A stretch of 64,000 bases of DNA. Source: Diplonema japonicum (lineage: Eukaryota; Euglenozoa; Diplonemea; Diplonemida; Diplonemidae). The number at the start of each line of letters is the position of its first letter. The first letter of the stretch is position 1. The stretch lies in NCBI GenBank assembly GCA_964019335.1, contig OZ025701.1:1-64000 (forward strand), in the 5' to 3' direction. This document shows, piece after piece, positions 27,301 through 40,680 of this stretch. Below the pieces are notes generated by a model that saw only the letters and a list, made by a program, of their open reading frames with translations, was not told the DNA's origin and did not search any database. The position numbers and the translations under genes are program-made.

Positions 27301-27582
27301 CGCTTCTCCTATGAAGTCGGCAGAGGGGACGCACCGTCCGGTGCATGACGTGCTGTTCACCACCTGCAGCCGATACCCGTCCTTGCACACCACGCAGTCT
27401 TCGGGGCCCGCACAAGACTGACAGAATCCGCATAGTTTGCAGTGTGTATCTGACCCGCAGTCGGTATGCCAGCTGATATCCTTTAAGTCCGCCCGACAAG
27501 CCTCCCCACGGGGTGCACACACCGCAGCTGCACTGCTCGCAGCAAAACATGCTGTTGCTGCCAACAGCCACACATTCCCCAT
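6342..27582 (-). CDS. giant secreted/membrane EGF-IPT-multi-TM protein (about 7,000 residues)
   Basis: ATG at 27582 is followed by a signal peptide (MGNVWLLAATACFAASSAAA). An uninterrupted exon of about 18.8 kb (27582-8788) is joined by short introns near 8787, 8715 and 8021 to exons ending at 6342. Visible parts: Cys-rich repeats 20-540; a beta-sandwich-like segment from about 545; an Asn-Asp-Thr-Ser/Pro repeat at 3328-3396; EGF-like repeats about 3575-3860; IPT/TIG-like domains near 4310 and 4450 (GAGF motifs); a C-rich GYWR/FCGECASGYG module; membrane segments near 5990 and 6090. The final exons add more membrane spans (about 7450-6780 in DNA), the YSGFRRKCYYWEMVIMVRK signature of protist EGF/TRP-like receptors, and an EF-hand (DEDGDGNVTCEE). 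It is probably a surface adhesion or sensory channel-like protein. The small exon between 8788 and 8660 can be spliced in two ways. Confidence 0.85.
17394..17690 (-). repeat. tandem repeat coding for Asn-Asp-Thr-Ser-Asp-x-Pro-Gln units and Pro-rich repeat
   Basis: Inside the giant gene, about seven imperfect 30-base units (one is shorter) encode decapeptides of the form NDTSDAPQA/NGTSDAPQS. A duplicated MPNPMPPPPD unit flanks them upstream. Each unit carries an N-D/G-T sequon, so the segment would be a heavily glycosylated, extended stalk between the N-terminal globular half and the EGF array. Confidence 0.85.
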
Positions 27583-28030
27583 GCAGTCTTCACCGTGCCG
27601 TCCTTTTTCTTTTTTCTTTTTTTTTTTGTCCCAGCAAGCCTGCAGTGTAGATACGTGTTTAGAAAATTAAAATGCTAGCGTAGTAATAAGAATAACACGC
27701 TCTACCATACTTGGACTTTATATAGCCAGCTGATTCGCAACCTTTGTTTATCGTCAGCAAGGGTTTAAAAAGATTCTAGAAAAACGGAATAATCTATTGA
27801 GCCTAAATACGGTATTATGGCTATGCTCTCATGGTATTTGTTTTAGGCATGGCACGATGTGTAAATATCTGACAACATAACGACAGCAGCAAGCTTATCG
27901 TTCACAACCACACGCTAAGGGCAAGAGCTCTTCATTGTTTTCCTGTGATAACTAGGTCAGGGAAAAAATAAATCAAAAAGGTTCGATGCACCGAAATGCC
28001 ACGAAAAAACTCATGTGTGAATCTATGATA
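27583..28030 (-). promoter_or_regulatory. gap between kinesin stop and giant gene start, with probable trans-splice acceptor
   Basis: There is no open frame of note. Just before the giant gene's start codon the minus strand reads a pyrimidine-rich stretch ending in CTGCAG (about 27640), then an A-rich 5' leader and the ATG at 27582. The CAG is a likely spliced-leader acceptor. Acceptor use is inferred. Confidence 0.4.
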
Positions 28031-31000
28031 TCATTCGTATTCCGCAAAACCGTCCTCCTCGTCAGCTCCGGACACCAGTAGGTTTTCCGCCGTCGGCTCG
28101 GGCTTGCCATTAGGCTTAGCTGCCTTCTGCGCTTCTGACTCCTTAGAGCGGCCGAAGAAAGAAAATCCTGTCTTTTGCTTCTTTTTCTCCTCATCTCGGT
28201 TCGCTACCAACGATTCTAAAGAGGTGACGTTGTCTAAGTCGGCTGTTAGCTGCTTCTTCTCTGCTTCGAAATCCTCTTTCAGCTGCTTGATATTTGATTC
28301 GTGCTCCTCTCTCAGCTCTTTGCGTAACTTCTCGTTGTCTTCGAACTGCTCCATCGCAATATCCTCGATCCAGAGCTCCTTCTGTACGCTGGTGCTCAAC
28401 TTGACACCTTCGTGCAGCAGGTCCATCACAGCGGCTGCACATTCACGCGCGATCACATGACGCTCCTTCTCCTCCTGTTGTGTTGTTGGAATTGTGGCCA
28501 TTGTGTATACCTCAGCAACAGCCAGTTCCACCTGTGTACTGTCTAAACTCTGGTGCGTCTTCTGCAGGGCTTCCGTGATTTCAATGTTCTGTGTGACGTG
28601 AGTGATGAAAGCAAAGTATACCTTAGTTGTGAGGCTCGCGACCTCCTCTTTCTCGTGTTCGATATCATCATTCTTCTCCTCGACAAGCAGCTTCTTTTCT
28701 TCCAAGTCAATCTTATGCTCCTCCAGCGACTTCTGCGCCACTTCCTTGGCTTCTATCTCAATTTTAAGGTTCGCTTGGAGCTCTTTAATCTCGTTACAAA
28801 GGTTCGTCTGCGTGCCGAGGCCTTCCGCTTGGGCCTGCTTCAGCTCCTCCGTCTTTGCTGCAAGCTTCTCAGTAGTATCGTCAAGGTTCGCCGTGACTGT
28901 TGCGGCCGATGTTTTTAGCTCTTCAATCAACGCTGCTGCATCCTTGGCCTCCTCCTGCATGGTGTCGATTGCGCTCTCGTTCTCTTCTTTGGTACCCGTC
29001 AGTCCATCGATGATCTCTTGCTTAGCAGCGATATCAGCGTCCTTCTCACAGAGTTCTTTCTTTTTCTCCTCAACCTCCTTTTCAAAGTTGCTGATTGAGG
29101 TCTCGTTGGCAGAAACCTTTTCTCGAAGCCTATCAATGTCTGTCTTGAGCCCTCCCTCAGTCTTCGTCGCCTCTTCTTCTGTGGTCTGAATAGTTTGCTG
29201 CAAGTCAGCCTTGTCAGCCTCGAGCTTGGAGATAACTTCCTTCAGTGAACCAGATTCGATTGTCAACTCCTTGACTTGGTTCTCCGCATCCTGCAGCTTT
29301 GCTGATGTCTCCGTAAGTGCGTCGCTTGTGATGCTCAATTTGTTGCTCGCTTCGTCAAGCTTGGTTCCTTTCTCACCGATAGCGTCCTTGAGTTCGTTGA
29401 CCTCTGTTTCAAAGGCACGGATGGTGTCAGCCTGCTCAGTGATTTCTGTCTGCATCTTGATTTGCATGCTTTGTTGCTCATCTGTCTTGTCATCATATTT
29501 CTTTTCCAGCTCCGCAATCTTTGCTTGCATCTCACCGAGTTCTGCATTCTTCTTTTCTGCTTCCTGAGCCTGCTCATCCTTTGATGCAGATGCCTGTGTT
29601 TCTAAGTCCTTAATCTTTGCCTCCGCTGCTGCCAGATTGTCGGACGTGACTTTCATGCTCTGTTCTTGTGATGCTATCTGCTCTTGCAAGCTCTTTTCCA
29701 ACTCGTCTTTATCCTTTGCCAGCTTTTCGGCACTGTCCCTACCTGCTGCCACATCATCAGATGCAGCAGTCAGCTTGTCGTTCAATCCAGCCACCTGTGC
29801 GTCTTTTTCTTTGTTTGCGCTTTCTGCCTTGGACAGGGCCTCCTGCTGAGCAGCCACCTCTTCTTCGAGCTTCGTGATAGACGCTGCCAGTTTCGCAGTC
29901 GTTGCTTTGTTGCCAGCTTCTGCTTTCTCAAGCTCGTCAGTCAGGCCTTTGCACTTTCCCTCGAGAGAGTTGACAGCTGCTTCTTTAGACGCGACATTCT
30001 CCTGCAGGGCTTGCTTGTCCTTCTCCAATTCGGCCACCTGACCATTGTGTAGATTGCTGTCGCTAGTTGCTTTCGACTTCAAAGCTGACAGTTCGCTGTC
30101 CGCCTTCTCCAATGCTGCTTGCTGCTTTGCTGCTAACTCGTTTTGTTTTGACAATTCTTCCTTGAGTGTTGCTCTCTCACCCCGAAGCCCTTCCACATTT
30201 GCGGCGAGGCTCTTTTTTGTAGCCGCTGCCTCTTCTTCAAATTCCTTCAACTTTTGGGACAGCTTCTCTTTCTCATCGGTGTTCTTGATGACCTGCTCCT
30301 CGTGCTTGACCTTAAGTGCCTTTAGCTGCTCCTCGCTTTCTGTTTTCGTATCAGCGACAGTTCTTTTGAGGGCATCTGCTTCCTTTTGTCTGCTGTCCGC
30401 CTTCTCCTTAGTTTCCTTGACAAGTGCTGTCAGTTTTTCGATCTCCTTGTCTTGGTCGTCGGCCTGCAAGTTTGCATCGTCCAACTTTCTTTTCAGTGTG
30501 GCGGCCCCTCTTTGGTATTCTCCTTCCTTTTCGATTGCGTGATCAAGCTCCTTCTGCAGCTGTTCCATCTCGTTTTTCAACTCCAGCACACTCGCCTGTT
30601 GATGTGATCTTTTAAAACATGGATAGAACATACCTCTGCATCGTCGGCACGCGCTGCGTGCTGTTCGATGTCCTCCCGTGCCTTCTTCAGCTTCGTATCA
30701 AGCTTGCCTTTCTCTTCTGTCATGGCCTTCTCCTTTGTTTCCATGTCTTCGAACAAGCGTGCCTTCTCCTCATTTGACTCTCGCAGCTCTGCTGTCACGT
30801 CGCTGAGTTGTGCATCTGCCAGCTCCTTCTCGTCGTTGGCACTGTGTGAGGTACGGGAAACATAAATTGACATACGTTCCCAAGTTGTCCTTGAGCTCAA
30901 CCACTTCGGCTTCTGCAGCATCTGCCTTGATCTTGGTCGTGTTGTATTGATGCTCAAGGGTGCCCACCTGTTCAACAAGCTGGTCTTTTTGGGTTTCCGC

Positions 31001-33376
31001 CTCTTTCGCAGCTCGCATGTATTCATCTTTGAGCTCTGCAAACGTGGCACAGGCAGCCTGTTCTTCCTTAAACTTGTCCTCGAGGGAATCCTTCTCGTCC
31101 TCAGCATCTCTCACTCGGAGCTTTAAAACCTCAACCTCCCTTTCGAGGATTCCCTTTTGTGTCTCTCCTTCCTGTACGGCAAGCTGCAGGCTCTTCAAAC
31201 GTGTCCCTTGTGCGTTTTTTTCGTTTTCAAGCTCCTCGTTAGCTTGCTTCAGGTCGTTCGCCTGGGCCTTTGCCATCTCAAGATCTGCGGCAGCTGCCTT
31301 CGGGCTGTTCTCGGCCTTGGTGAGGTCTTCTTCGGTCTTTGCCAAACGGAGATCCTGTAGTGTGTTACCATATTTAACCGGATACCTTCTTCTGGTTGTC
31401 TTTCTGAAGCACTTCACACTTCTTCTCAGCAACTTTCACCTTCTCTTCCATCTGGCTCTTCTCCGCGATCCATCTTGCATTCAACTCGTCGCCGCCTCTT
31501 ACCTGCTTGTCAAGCTTCGATATCTGCTTCTCGAGTTCCTAATATTATTAGATTAAATACGTGAAACACAAAAAGGTACCTTGTTCTTGGCGGCCATCTT
31601 GTCCTCCTTCTTCGACAGGGATGTCAGTTTCTCCTTCAAGAGGTCTTTCTGCGAGTTATAATTTAGTAACATAAAGCACTCATACCGCCGCCACAACTTC
31701 TTTGTAATCACGTTGTGCCGACTCCTTGTGGTCCTTTAACTTCTCTTTTATATCTTTGCTTTTCTTCTCCACCTCTCTCATCTTTTCTTTCACCTCGATA
31801 AGCTCTTTTTTGAGAGCGTCACGCTCAGCACCCACATCATTGTCCTTCTTCTTTTTCTTTTCCTTTGCTTCCATCTTTTTAAGCTTTTCTTCTGTGTTGT
31901 CTTTTCTAGCGCTCTGTGCAAAACGCTCTTTCCTCTCTTGGACAAATGATGTCTGTGATGATTTGTGTTCGTGCAAAGCTCATACCTTTTCCTGCTCAAG
32001 ACGAGTGATAGTCTGTTCCTGCATGAGGCACCTGTCTTCTAGTTCCTGGACCCTTTGCTTGTGCGTAGCACCACCTGCTTCCCTCACCTGTTTCCTGAGA
32101 TACTCCACCTTGGCCTCCAGCTCCTTGATTTTCGCAACGCTCGAGTCTTCGTTAACAACAGCGATGTTAATAATCTCACGTGCCCTCGACGCGTACCGCA
32201 GCGTGTTGATGGTCTCGTCAAGGTTGATCTCAGCAGGACTCACAGCTGCTATCTGCAAAAGGTGTGATTGCGACGGGGCACCATACCATGGCGGTCTTGC
32301 TGTTCCCACCCAGAGAGTCGGAAAGGATCCACGTCAGCATGGAGTCTCTGTAGGGGGGGAACGCACCCTTCACGCTGTTCGCCAAGTCTGCCAGAGCATC
32401 TATCACCCTCCCAAGCGTTGTGAGTGACAAGTTGATCTTCGTCGCTTCCTTGAAGTTGATGCCCTCGGCACCACTGCTAGCCACACGCTCGCTCCCTGCC
32501 AAGTCAACAAGGTTGAGCTTGGACGCGGTACTGCCTTTCTTGTCCTTGTCGGCACCGCTGTCCTGCGCAATTTGAGAAATGTTGATCATAAAGATTGCGT
32601 GGCTCCTGCTGCTTGCCGCATTCATTTTGGTCTCGGCGGTCGTACGCACAGTGTCACCCTGCAGCGGGGTAGGAATTACTAAAGACATACCTTTTCCATG
32701 AGCCTCAGGATGCTTTCTTCTGTAATGACTTCGTGCGCTGAAAGGTCCTCAACGTAAGTTCCAGTTGTCGGGTCCTGCGTGGTGTCTGTAGATGTCAAAG
32801 GCATACCTGTCGTACACGCAGGGACTCCTTCTTCTTGGGTCCCAGCAGATCGCGCACGGCCTCGTTGTAGATTTCGATATACGAAATAGTAATCTTAAAC
32901 TTGATGTCCTTCTTTCCTGACGTCTTCACCAGGACATCCCTGCACAGCCTCGGGATGATCCCTCTGAACTCAGCGTCGTCTCTCTTGCCCATCATAGTGT
33001 GCGTCTTACCGCTCCCTGTCTGACCGTATGCAAACAAACAAGCATTGTACCCCTCCAACACGTTGTTCACCATAGGCACACCACACCGCTTGTACACATC
33101 CTCCTGCGCAGAAAAGACGCTCGTTTCCTCTTCCCTCACGTTCTTCAAAAGTTTCATATTGTCAGGCGGGATGGACCAGATGCACCCATCGAAGTTGTAG
33201 GCATGTTTCACCGCTCCTGTATCGGGTTCGAACACCGTGCACTTGTTATCCTTCATGTGAACCACCGTTCTAAGGTCACCCTTAGCGGCATCTATCTCTC
33301 TCTGGTTGTGGGGACGGACCCTCACAAATACTTTCACAGTAGATGACTCCCCATCACTCTTTGCCCCACGTCTCAT
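28031..33376 (-). CDS. kinesin motor protein with long coiled-coil tail (kinesin-3-like motor)
   Basis: Microtubule motor. The first exon (33376-32807) starts at [12 protein letters not shown] and contains [14 protein letters not shown], the P-loop [16 protein letters not shown] and the [10 protein letters not shown] core. Later exons carry switch I ([11 protein letters not shown]), switch II ([12 protein letters not shown]) and the neck ([13 protein letters not shown], then [16 protein letters not shown], typical of the kinesin-3 group). About ten introns of 30-45 nt follow. From about residue 400 to the end the protein is almost entirely heptad-like Glu/Lys/Ala coiled coil, giving an estimated total near 1,650 residues. 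No FHA domain is seen. An upstream frame beginning at 33469 runs through the poly(T) tract and is unlikely to be translated. The gene ends in DGFAEYE at 28031, 448 bases before the next start. Confidence 0.85.
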
Positions 33377-33450
33377 ATTGCACCTATGAGGCACATGGTT
33401 ATGACAAGCTGAAGTCAAAAAAAAAAAAATAAAAAAAAAAAAAACTAAAG
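33377..33450 (-). promoter_or_regulatory. pyrimidine tract and AG acceptor before the kinesin start
   Basis: The minus strand shows two T-runs (33419-33443) followed by CTTCAG and, closer in, CATAG just ahead of the ATG at 33376. The distance from the PDI stop is only about 155 bases. This is the arrangement expected for trans-splicing of a downstream cistron. Confidence 0.5.
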
Positions 33451-33531
33451 AAGTGAGTCCCAGTGTCATATTGAAATCAACATCTTTTAAACCGGTGGCA
33501 GGGGAGGGGATGGGATAGGGTATACACCCTT

Positions 33532-35161
33532 CTAAAGCTCTTCGTTAAGCTTAACGGTCGCGTGCTCCTTGAGCCACTTGGCCATGTCCGCGACCTCTCT
33601 GGCACCATCGTATGCAATGGGCGTGTCCTTGCCTGTGCTGGTGGCGTAAAGGATGGTGGGGAAGCCAGAAGCCTGTTGTGTTGATAGCGATCATCATCAT
33701 ACCTGAAACTTCTTGTGGGCAACATCGTTGGCAGTGGCGTCCATCTTAGCGATGATGATCTAAGTGAGTTGTGGGCAAACGGAAAACTGGGCATACGTTC
33801 TCCTGGTCTTCGAGTTCCTTAGCGAGCTCGTTGTACTTGGGCTCAAGCGACTTGCAGTGACCGCACCACGGAGCGTACAACTCAATGAACACATCCTTGG
33901 TAGGGTCCATCACAATTTCATTGAAAGTGCTGCCAACCACAACCTGAACCTCATCAGCCGCCGCCTTGGGCGGAGCCTTCTCGGACTTAACGTAAGCCTC
34001 TGCTTTCTTCTCGCTCCACTTGCTAACCCACTCGGCCACAGTACCCTGCGAAGGCGTGTACATGAAGCGCTTCTTCTGCTCCTCAATGACGAACACCTTA
34101 CCGCTGGAAAGGTCCTTTTCCTCCACTGCGTAGGCGTCGTGGCCCTCTGTGTCCGCTTGCACTTGTGATTTGCAACATACCATCGTTGATCGCGAACACC
34201 AGCTTCTTCTCGAATTTCTTCTGGATGGGCTCCAGCTCCTTCACAAGCTGCTTCACGAGCTCGTCCTTTTTGTCGGCAGAGATGAAGGCACGCAAGATGG
34301 GCTTGCCCTTGGAGGAGATGAGCTCCATAGTGTCCTTGTCAGCATAGCCGACAGGGGGCACACCCATGTCCAGTACCCACTCGGTCACTGCCTGCTTGTA
34401 GATCCCGCCGTTGAACATCTTCTTGAAGTTCTTCCCCCCAAACGGGCGGTAGATGGTGATGGCACTTTTACTTCCGTAGTAGCCTACAGCCTCAAGCACG
34501 GAGGGGGATTTCACGTGGTAGAAGGAGAACTTTCCCCTGTGAATGTTGTTATATTGTTACATGCCACACCTGTAGTGGTCCGCAACTTGCATGAATATCT
34601 TGTAGTCCACGTTCTCACTAGCGAAGTAGCCAACCACGGCAACGTGGTCGAGCGTCTTTTTGTGGAACTTGGACTTCACCTCTTTGGAGTCAGTGATCTC
34701 AATGGATGAGGGTCCCACCTGTGTAGTTGATGTGTACAACTCAAAGGCACACCTGCTCCTTCATGTAGGACACGATGCCGTCGGTCTCGCGGGAGCCTCC
34801 GTAATCAGACATCACCCCGTTTCTGTAGATCTTCAGAGTAGGGTACCCACTGACGCCAGCCTTGGCTGCAACAGACTTCTCTTCGGTGGCGTCGACCTTG
34901 GCGAGGATGATAGGCGGGTCGTGCTCCGCGAGGACCTTCGCAGCCTCCTCATATTTGGGTGTGAGCTGCTTGCAGTGCCCGCACCACGGTGCGTAAAACT
35001 CTACAAGAACTAACGGCTCACTCTCAACGACCTCGTTCCAGTTCGCGTCAGTCGCGACCTTCACGAACTCTTCCTCCGCCCTGCGTGTGGGTTTAATCAT
35101 ATGGAGCTGCGATATACCTTGCGCTAAGCAGCATCGCTGCCACGACTGCGAGAAGCTTCAT
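33532..35161 (-). CDS. protein disulfide isomerase (two thioredoxin-type CGHC domains)
   Basis: ER oxidoreductase that forms and shuffles disulfides in secretory proteins. The first exon (ATG at 35161) encodes a short signal peptide (MKLLAVVAAMLLSA). It splices into domain a with FYAPWCGHCKQLTPKYEEAA. The middle exons look like the redox-inactive b and b' domains (for example KSAITIYRPFGG and LVFAINDGM). Domain a' has LYAPWCGHCKSLEPKYNEL. The last codons read KLNEEL, an ER-retention signal of the KDEL class. Several introns of 30-45 nt interrupt it, including a 30-nt one near 33698. Estimated length is about 470 residues, normal for the a-b-b'-a' family. Its start lies only 75 bases beyond the BAR gene's stop, with a TTCTAACAG acceptor between them. 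Confidence 0.92.
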
Positions 35162-35236
35162 TATAAGTTGCCTGTTAGAATAAGTAAACTGCTACAATAG
35201 GTATCAATACATCAGATCAATATCTATGGCGCAAAA
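35162..35236 (-). promoter_or_regulatory. 75-base intercistronic gap with branch-point-like and acceptor sequence
   Basis: On the minus strand the gap between the BAR stop and the PDI ATG contains a T-rich stretch with TTCTAAC directly followed by AG (AG at 35172-35173), then a short leader. It looks like a 3' splice acceptor in a gap too short for a separate promoter and 3' UTR, which supports polycistronic processing. Confidence 0.55.
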
Positions 35237-36364
35237 CTACCAGTCATGCCAATCTTCATCGGCGTCACTCGACTTCACCTTTTCTGAATCCCAGTTAGGG
35301 TCCCAGTTAGGTTTATCCTGCAAACATGCGAGCATACAACATCATACCTGCGTGCCAAACACCTCTGACATGGATGCTTCTTGAAGTCTCGTCGCGGGTG
35401 ACGCCTTTCGGTTCAACGACGTTGACGAGCACAGTATGAGCTCAGAGTCTTCGAATGTATCGCCCTGTATTCATTTTTACTCAAGTTGCCTCATTTTACT
35501 TCGTGGGTGCTGCATACCAAAGGGTTTTGTTGTGTAGGTGGGGATGAGAACAACTCGTTTTTGGGGCTGTTTAGATAGTTAATCTTGCCAGGCGGCATAC
35601 CTCAATGCCTCGACTGTTTTAGAAGGGTCAGTATTTTTCGCTTTGGTGAGGGCCGAGCTGAGGTGCGTCATTTCTTTTGCAAGGTCGTCGAAGTGCTGGT
35701 GAGTCTGCTGAAAGAGGATGCTGTAGATGCTCCACAGGCCGCTAGCTGCCTCGTCAGTTGCGACCTTCATCCCTGCTTTGGTCTCCCGCGTCAGCTGGCT
35801 GAACTTCGCCGATTGTATGTCGAGATCTTGTTCAAGTTGGGCTTTCGCTTGTCTTGTTTTTTCTAGTTTCTCCGGCGCACGAAGCTCGTTGAGCGCCTCT
35901 GACAGGGCCTTCACGTCGTGTCTCAAGGCGTCCATGTCGAGCCGTGCCTGCCGTACCTCTGCGTGAGGCACCTCAGCCTCTTCCAGTTTTCTGTATGAGG
36001 ACTTTGTGATCTCCAACGAGGTGTTAACCACCGTCTCTGTGTATATAACCGCCTGCTGCGACAAGCTGCTGATAGTAGTGCGCATCAAGGTGCTGAAGCC
36101 GTCCATGTCCTCTACATCAAGCATCTTACCGAATTCCCCGTACGTGCCGGCTATGCTGTTGAAGGTGCTGCTCAAGTCCACCATGCACTTGTCTAAGCCC
36201 TTGATCTGCTTCTCCAAATCCTTCACTAGTGTCTTGCATGTCTGCACCTTCTCCTTCGCCCTCCCGTACTCATCGTCGCGTGTCTCGTCGGCAATCCCCA
36301 TCTTCTGCATCACCTGCTGCTTGCCCCTCTTCATCGAGGCACCAAACGTCTTGAACATGTTCAT
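35237..36364 (-). CDS. BAR-domain membrane-curvature protein with spliced C-terminal tail
   Basis: Exon 1 (36364-35597) encodes about 255 residues of helical, heptad-rich BAR fold (MNMFKTFGASMKRGKQQVMQ start; SSYRKLEEAEVPHAEVRQARLD core), resembling the amphiphysin/BIN3 class that binds curved membranes in endocytosis. The frame appears to stop at AWQD, but a GTATG donor lies just before it. Three short introns (34, about 53 and 30 nt) then join tail exons in frame, ending with DKPNWDPNWDSEK and DEDWHDW at 35237. The tail has Pro-rich, NPL and repeated DPNW/DW motifs of the kind that bind clathrin adaptors. The adaptor role is inferred. Total is about 335 residues. Confidence 0.8.
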
Positions 36365-36612
36365 CTCTGCTCAGGTGATTACTGCAGTTGCTCCAAGCTA
36401 AACGGGAGGGGAGGTCGAGCTAAAGAGGACAATAAGAAAACAAAACCCCCTGTTTTTTTTTTTCTTTTTTTTTTTTTTTTTTCTTTTTTTTTATGCGGTG
36501 CGGCTTGTTCCATATGTTCGCAACCGTGTTGAACACCACCACCAATAGGGTAGCAGGTAGCGGGACTGGCCAGCCACCAGCCACCTGGTTTGTGGTTCAC
36601 AATGTCATCGTG
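36365..36612. other. T-rich gap between CS-domain gene and BAR gene
   Basis: It contains plus-strand T-runs at 36451-36492 (A-runs on the coding strand) that may be part of the CS-domain gene's 3' UTR. The minus strand reads CTTGGAGCAACTGCAG just ahead of the BAR start codon, a plausible acceptor. No gene seen. Confidence 0.5.
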
Positions 36613-37184
36613 TCATTCATCCGAGTCCGACCCCGTGACGCCTCTAGCAGTTGTCTTGAACAAGTCGTACCTGTGGGATGCCGAACCTTAGAACGAAAAA
36701 GAAAAAGATACCATTTAGTTTCCACGTCATCCTTTGCAAGCTTGATGACGAGTTGGTTTTCTTTGAATCTCAGAGTGCTCTTCTCGCCTACTATCTTCTG
36801 GTTGAGCCTGATCAACCGCAGCTCGTGATCGCTGGGCTCATCCCGAATTGTGAGGAGGAAGCTGCGCTTCTTGCACTCCAGGGTGACGTCAGCCTCCTTG
36901 GCGCCTATACCAGGGAAATCAATGTAAATCCTGAGTGGGAGGTGATGACGTGTTTGATTAAGAAATGCATACGATACTATTTTCTTCCCGTCGGTCCACG
37001 AGTATTTACTTAATTTCTTTACGCTCCTCACCTTTTCTTGCCTCTCTTCCACCGCTACTAAACGGGGGACCACCATAGGAGCTGTATCCCCTGACTCGGC
37101 CCTTTCCTTTCCATGGTTATGCCAATAATGATACGAGCTGCTCCCATACCGCTTGTCCTTCTTGGTCTCTGTCGCCTCAGACAT
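36613..37184 (-). CDS. CS-domain protein, CacyBP/SIP-like
   Basis: The start is MSEATETKKDKRYG at 37184. After a charged N-terminus, the segment KKLSKYSWTDGKKIV leads into a CS (p23/Sgt1-like) domain: IYIDFPGIGAKEADVTLE, KKRSFLLTIRD and LRFKENQLVIKLAK, closing with ETKW. This order matches the CS domain of calcyclin-binding protein/Siah-interacting protein, an adaptor between chaperones and ubiquitin ligases. Two introns are clear: about 46 nt after KKIV, and 41 nt (36671-36711) inside the ETKW Trp codon, after which the tail YDLFKTTARGVTG and a DSDE end follow. About 160 residues, shorter than animal CacyBP. No SGS domain is visible. Confidence 0.75.
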
Positions 37185-37532
37185 CTTTTTTTTTTTGTAA
37201 TATTTTCCTTGATTTCAATTCTTTTCTCTTACCCTTATGCAGTCGAGGAAGGGGGCGGGGATTGATCGTTGATCTTCCCGAATTTGGAAAAGGTCTAAGT
37301 TAGTGATTTTTCCCCCCCCTGTAAAATCGACGTCGTGGAAGAATTGTCACATTTGTTTGACTGCATAAGGGCTAAAAAAAAAGAAAGGAAATGAAAAAAA
37401 AAACTAAAAATGGAGGAAAAGAAAGGAGAAAAAAGAAAGAAATAAAATCTGGTTACTACCAGCAAAAAAAAAAAAAGGAGGAGGGGCAATAAAACTTTTT
37501 TTTCTTTTGAAGGGTGAAAAAAAAAATATAAC

Positions 37533-37571
<39 letters not shown>

Positions 37572-38359
37572 AAAGAAGGAAAAAGAAAAAAGAATGTAGC
37601 AGTGTTTCCTTTTTTTTTATTGGGCTTCAAATGGTTTTAAGTAAAGTCGAAAAGAGCACCGCTTTTGGAGAATACCTACACTAAAAATAGAAATGGGAAG
37701 TAAAAAATATGGGGGGCTTTTTAAAACATAATCATGCAGGCAATAAAATAATTTAAAAAAAAAGAAAGATGCAAAGTGAAATTTCTTTTTTTCCCCTTTG
37801 TTTCGCTGCCCCTTGCTTGCAAGAAAAGAAACTATGTATCTAAAAAAAGGGAGGGTGGGGAAGGGAAAGAAAAAGGGGCTTCTTTAAACAACGTTGCTTA
37901 CCTTCCACTTGATAAGAACGTGAATAAAAGAAACTTAAAAAAAAAAAAGCTTTTAAAGATGCAAAACTATTGTTAAACCTTGTACCGGAAAACTTTTTTT
38001 TCTCCCCCGACTAGAAGGGACCTTTTTTTTTCTTTTGTAAAAAGGGGAAGCAAAGAGTGGGAGGGGAGACAAAAAAAAGGCCAAATAAAGTAAAGCATAC
38101 CAAGGGATCCTTGCTGGTTGAATTCTTTCTACTGGTTCTTCTTTCTTTTTTTAAAAAAGGTGTTCATGTTTAAATAATTAAGCCAAAAGGAAAAATCTTC
38201 GTTAAAGGGGTAAATTATAAAGAAAAAAATAAAAATAAAAATAAAAGAAAGAAAACCAGTAGTCTCGTCCCTGATCTAAAAAAAAAAATGATATAAAAAG
38301 AAGCCCCACCCCCAAACCCAGAGTGTCTACACTAAAACCTAAAGCAACTCTACAACAGC
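37185..38359. other. long homopolymer-rich intergenic region
   Basis: About 1.2 kb of A/T homopolymers, including a T-run of about 38 at 37534-37571 and many A8-A13 runs. No coding frame with plausible composition or splice sites is present. Part should be the 3' UTR of the poly(A)-binding protein gene. Confidence 0.7.
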
Positions 38360-40430
<2,071 letters not shown>

Positions 40431-40485
40431 TTATATTTGTGTACTTACAGGGAAATGGGAAACGAAATGAATAAGAAGCCTATTC

Positions 40486-40680
40486 TTAGTCCTTATTAGG
40501 CAGTGTGGGAAATCCTTTTTGTGTGCAATGCTGATCACGATACACCGATAAGAAGGCAGCGTTCTGTGAAATATTATCATGAGTCGTACCGCATACCTCC
40601 TGTGGTGTGCCGTACTTGCTCAACTGGCTGTGGAAATTGACAAGTTTTCCACATACATCAAGAGACTGGAGCGAAGGCAT
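40486..40680 (-). CDS. possible 53-residue two-exon gene (unrecognised)
   Basis: On the minus strand a T-rich tract and TTTAGCAG are followed 14 bases later by an ATG at 40680. The frame runs 28 codons (start MPSLQSLDVCGK), meets a GTATG...CAG intron of 33 nt (40564-40596) and continues 25 codons to a TAA at 40486. The intron has the same form and size as in confirmed genes. I recognise no domain. Alternatively these are 3' exons of the JmjC gene, reached by an atypical longer intron, or chance. Confidence 0.35.
   Translation of the reverse strand: MPSLQSLDVCGKLVNFHSQLSKYGTPQEVCGTTHDNISQNAAFLSVYRDQHCTQKGFPTLPNKD

Noticed and set aside
8743-27582. Dozens of plus-strand and other-frame open frames opposite the giant gene
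   Set aside because: They are shadows of the long minus-strand frame, with no domains, no signal peptides and no splice pattern.
33377-33469. Extended kinesin N-terminus beginning in the poly(T) tract
   Set aside because: The extra residues are Phe/Leu-rich translation of a splice-acceptor pyrimidine tract. The Met at 33376 precedes the motor directly.
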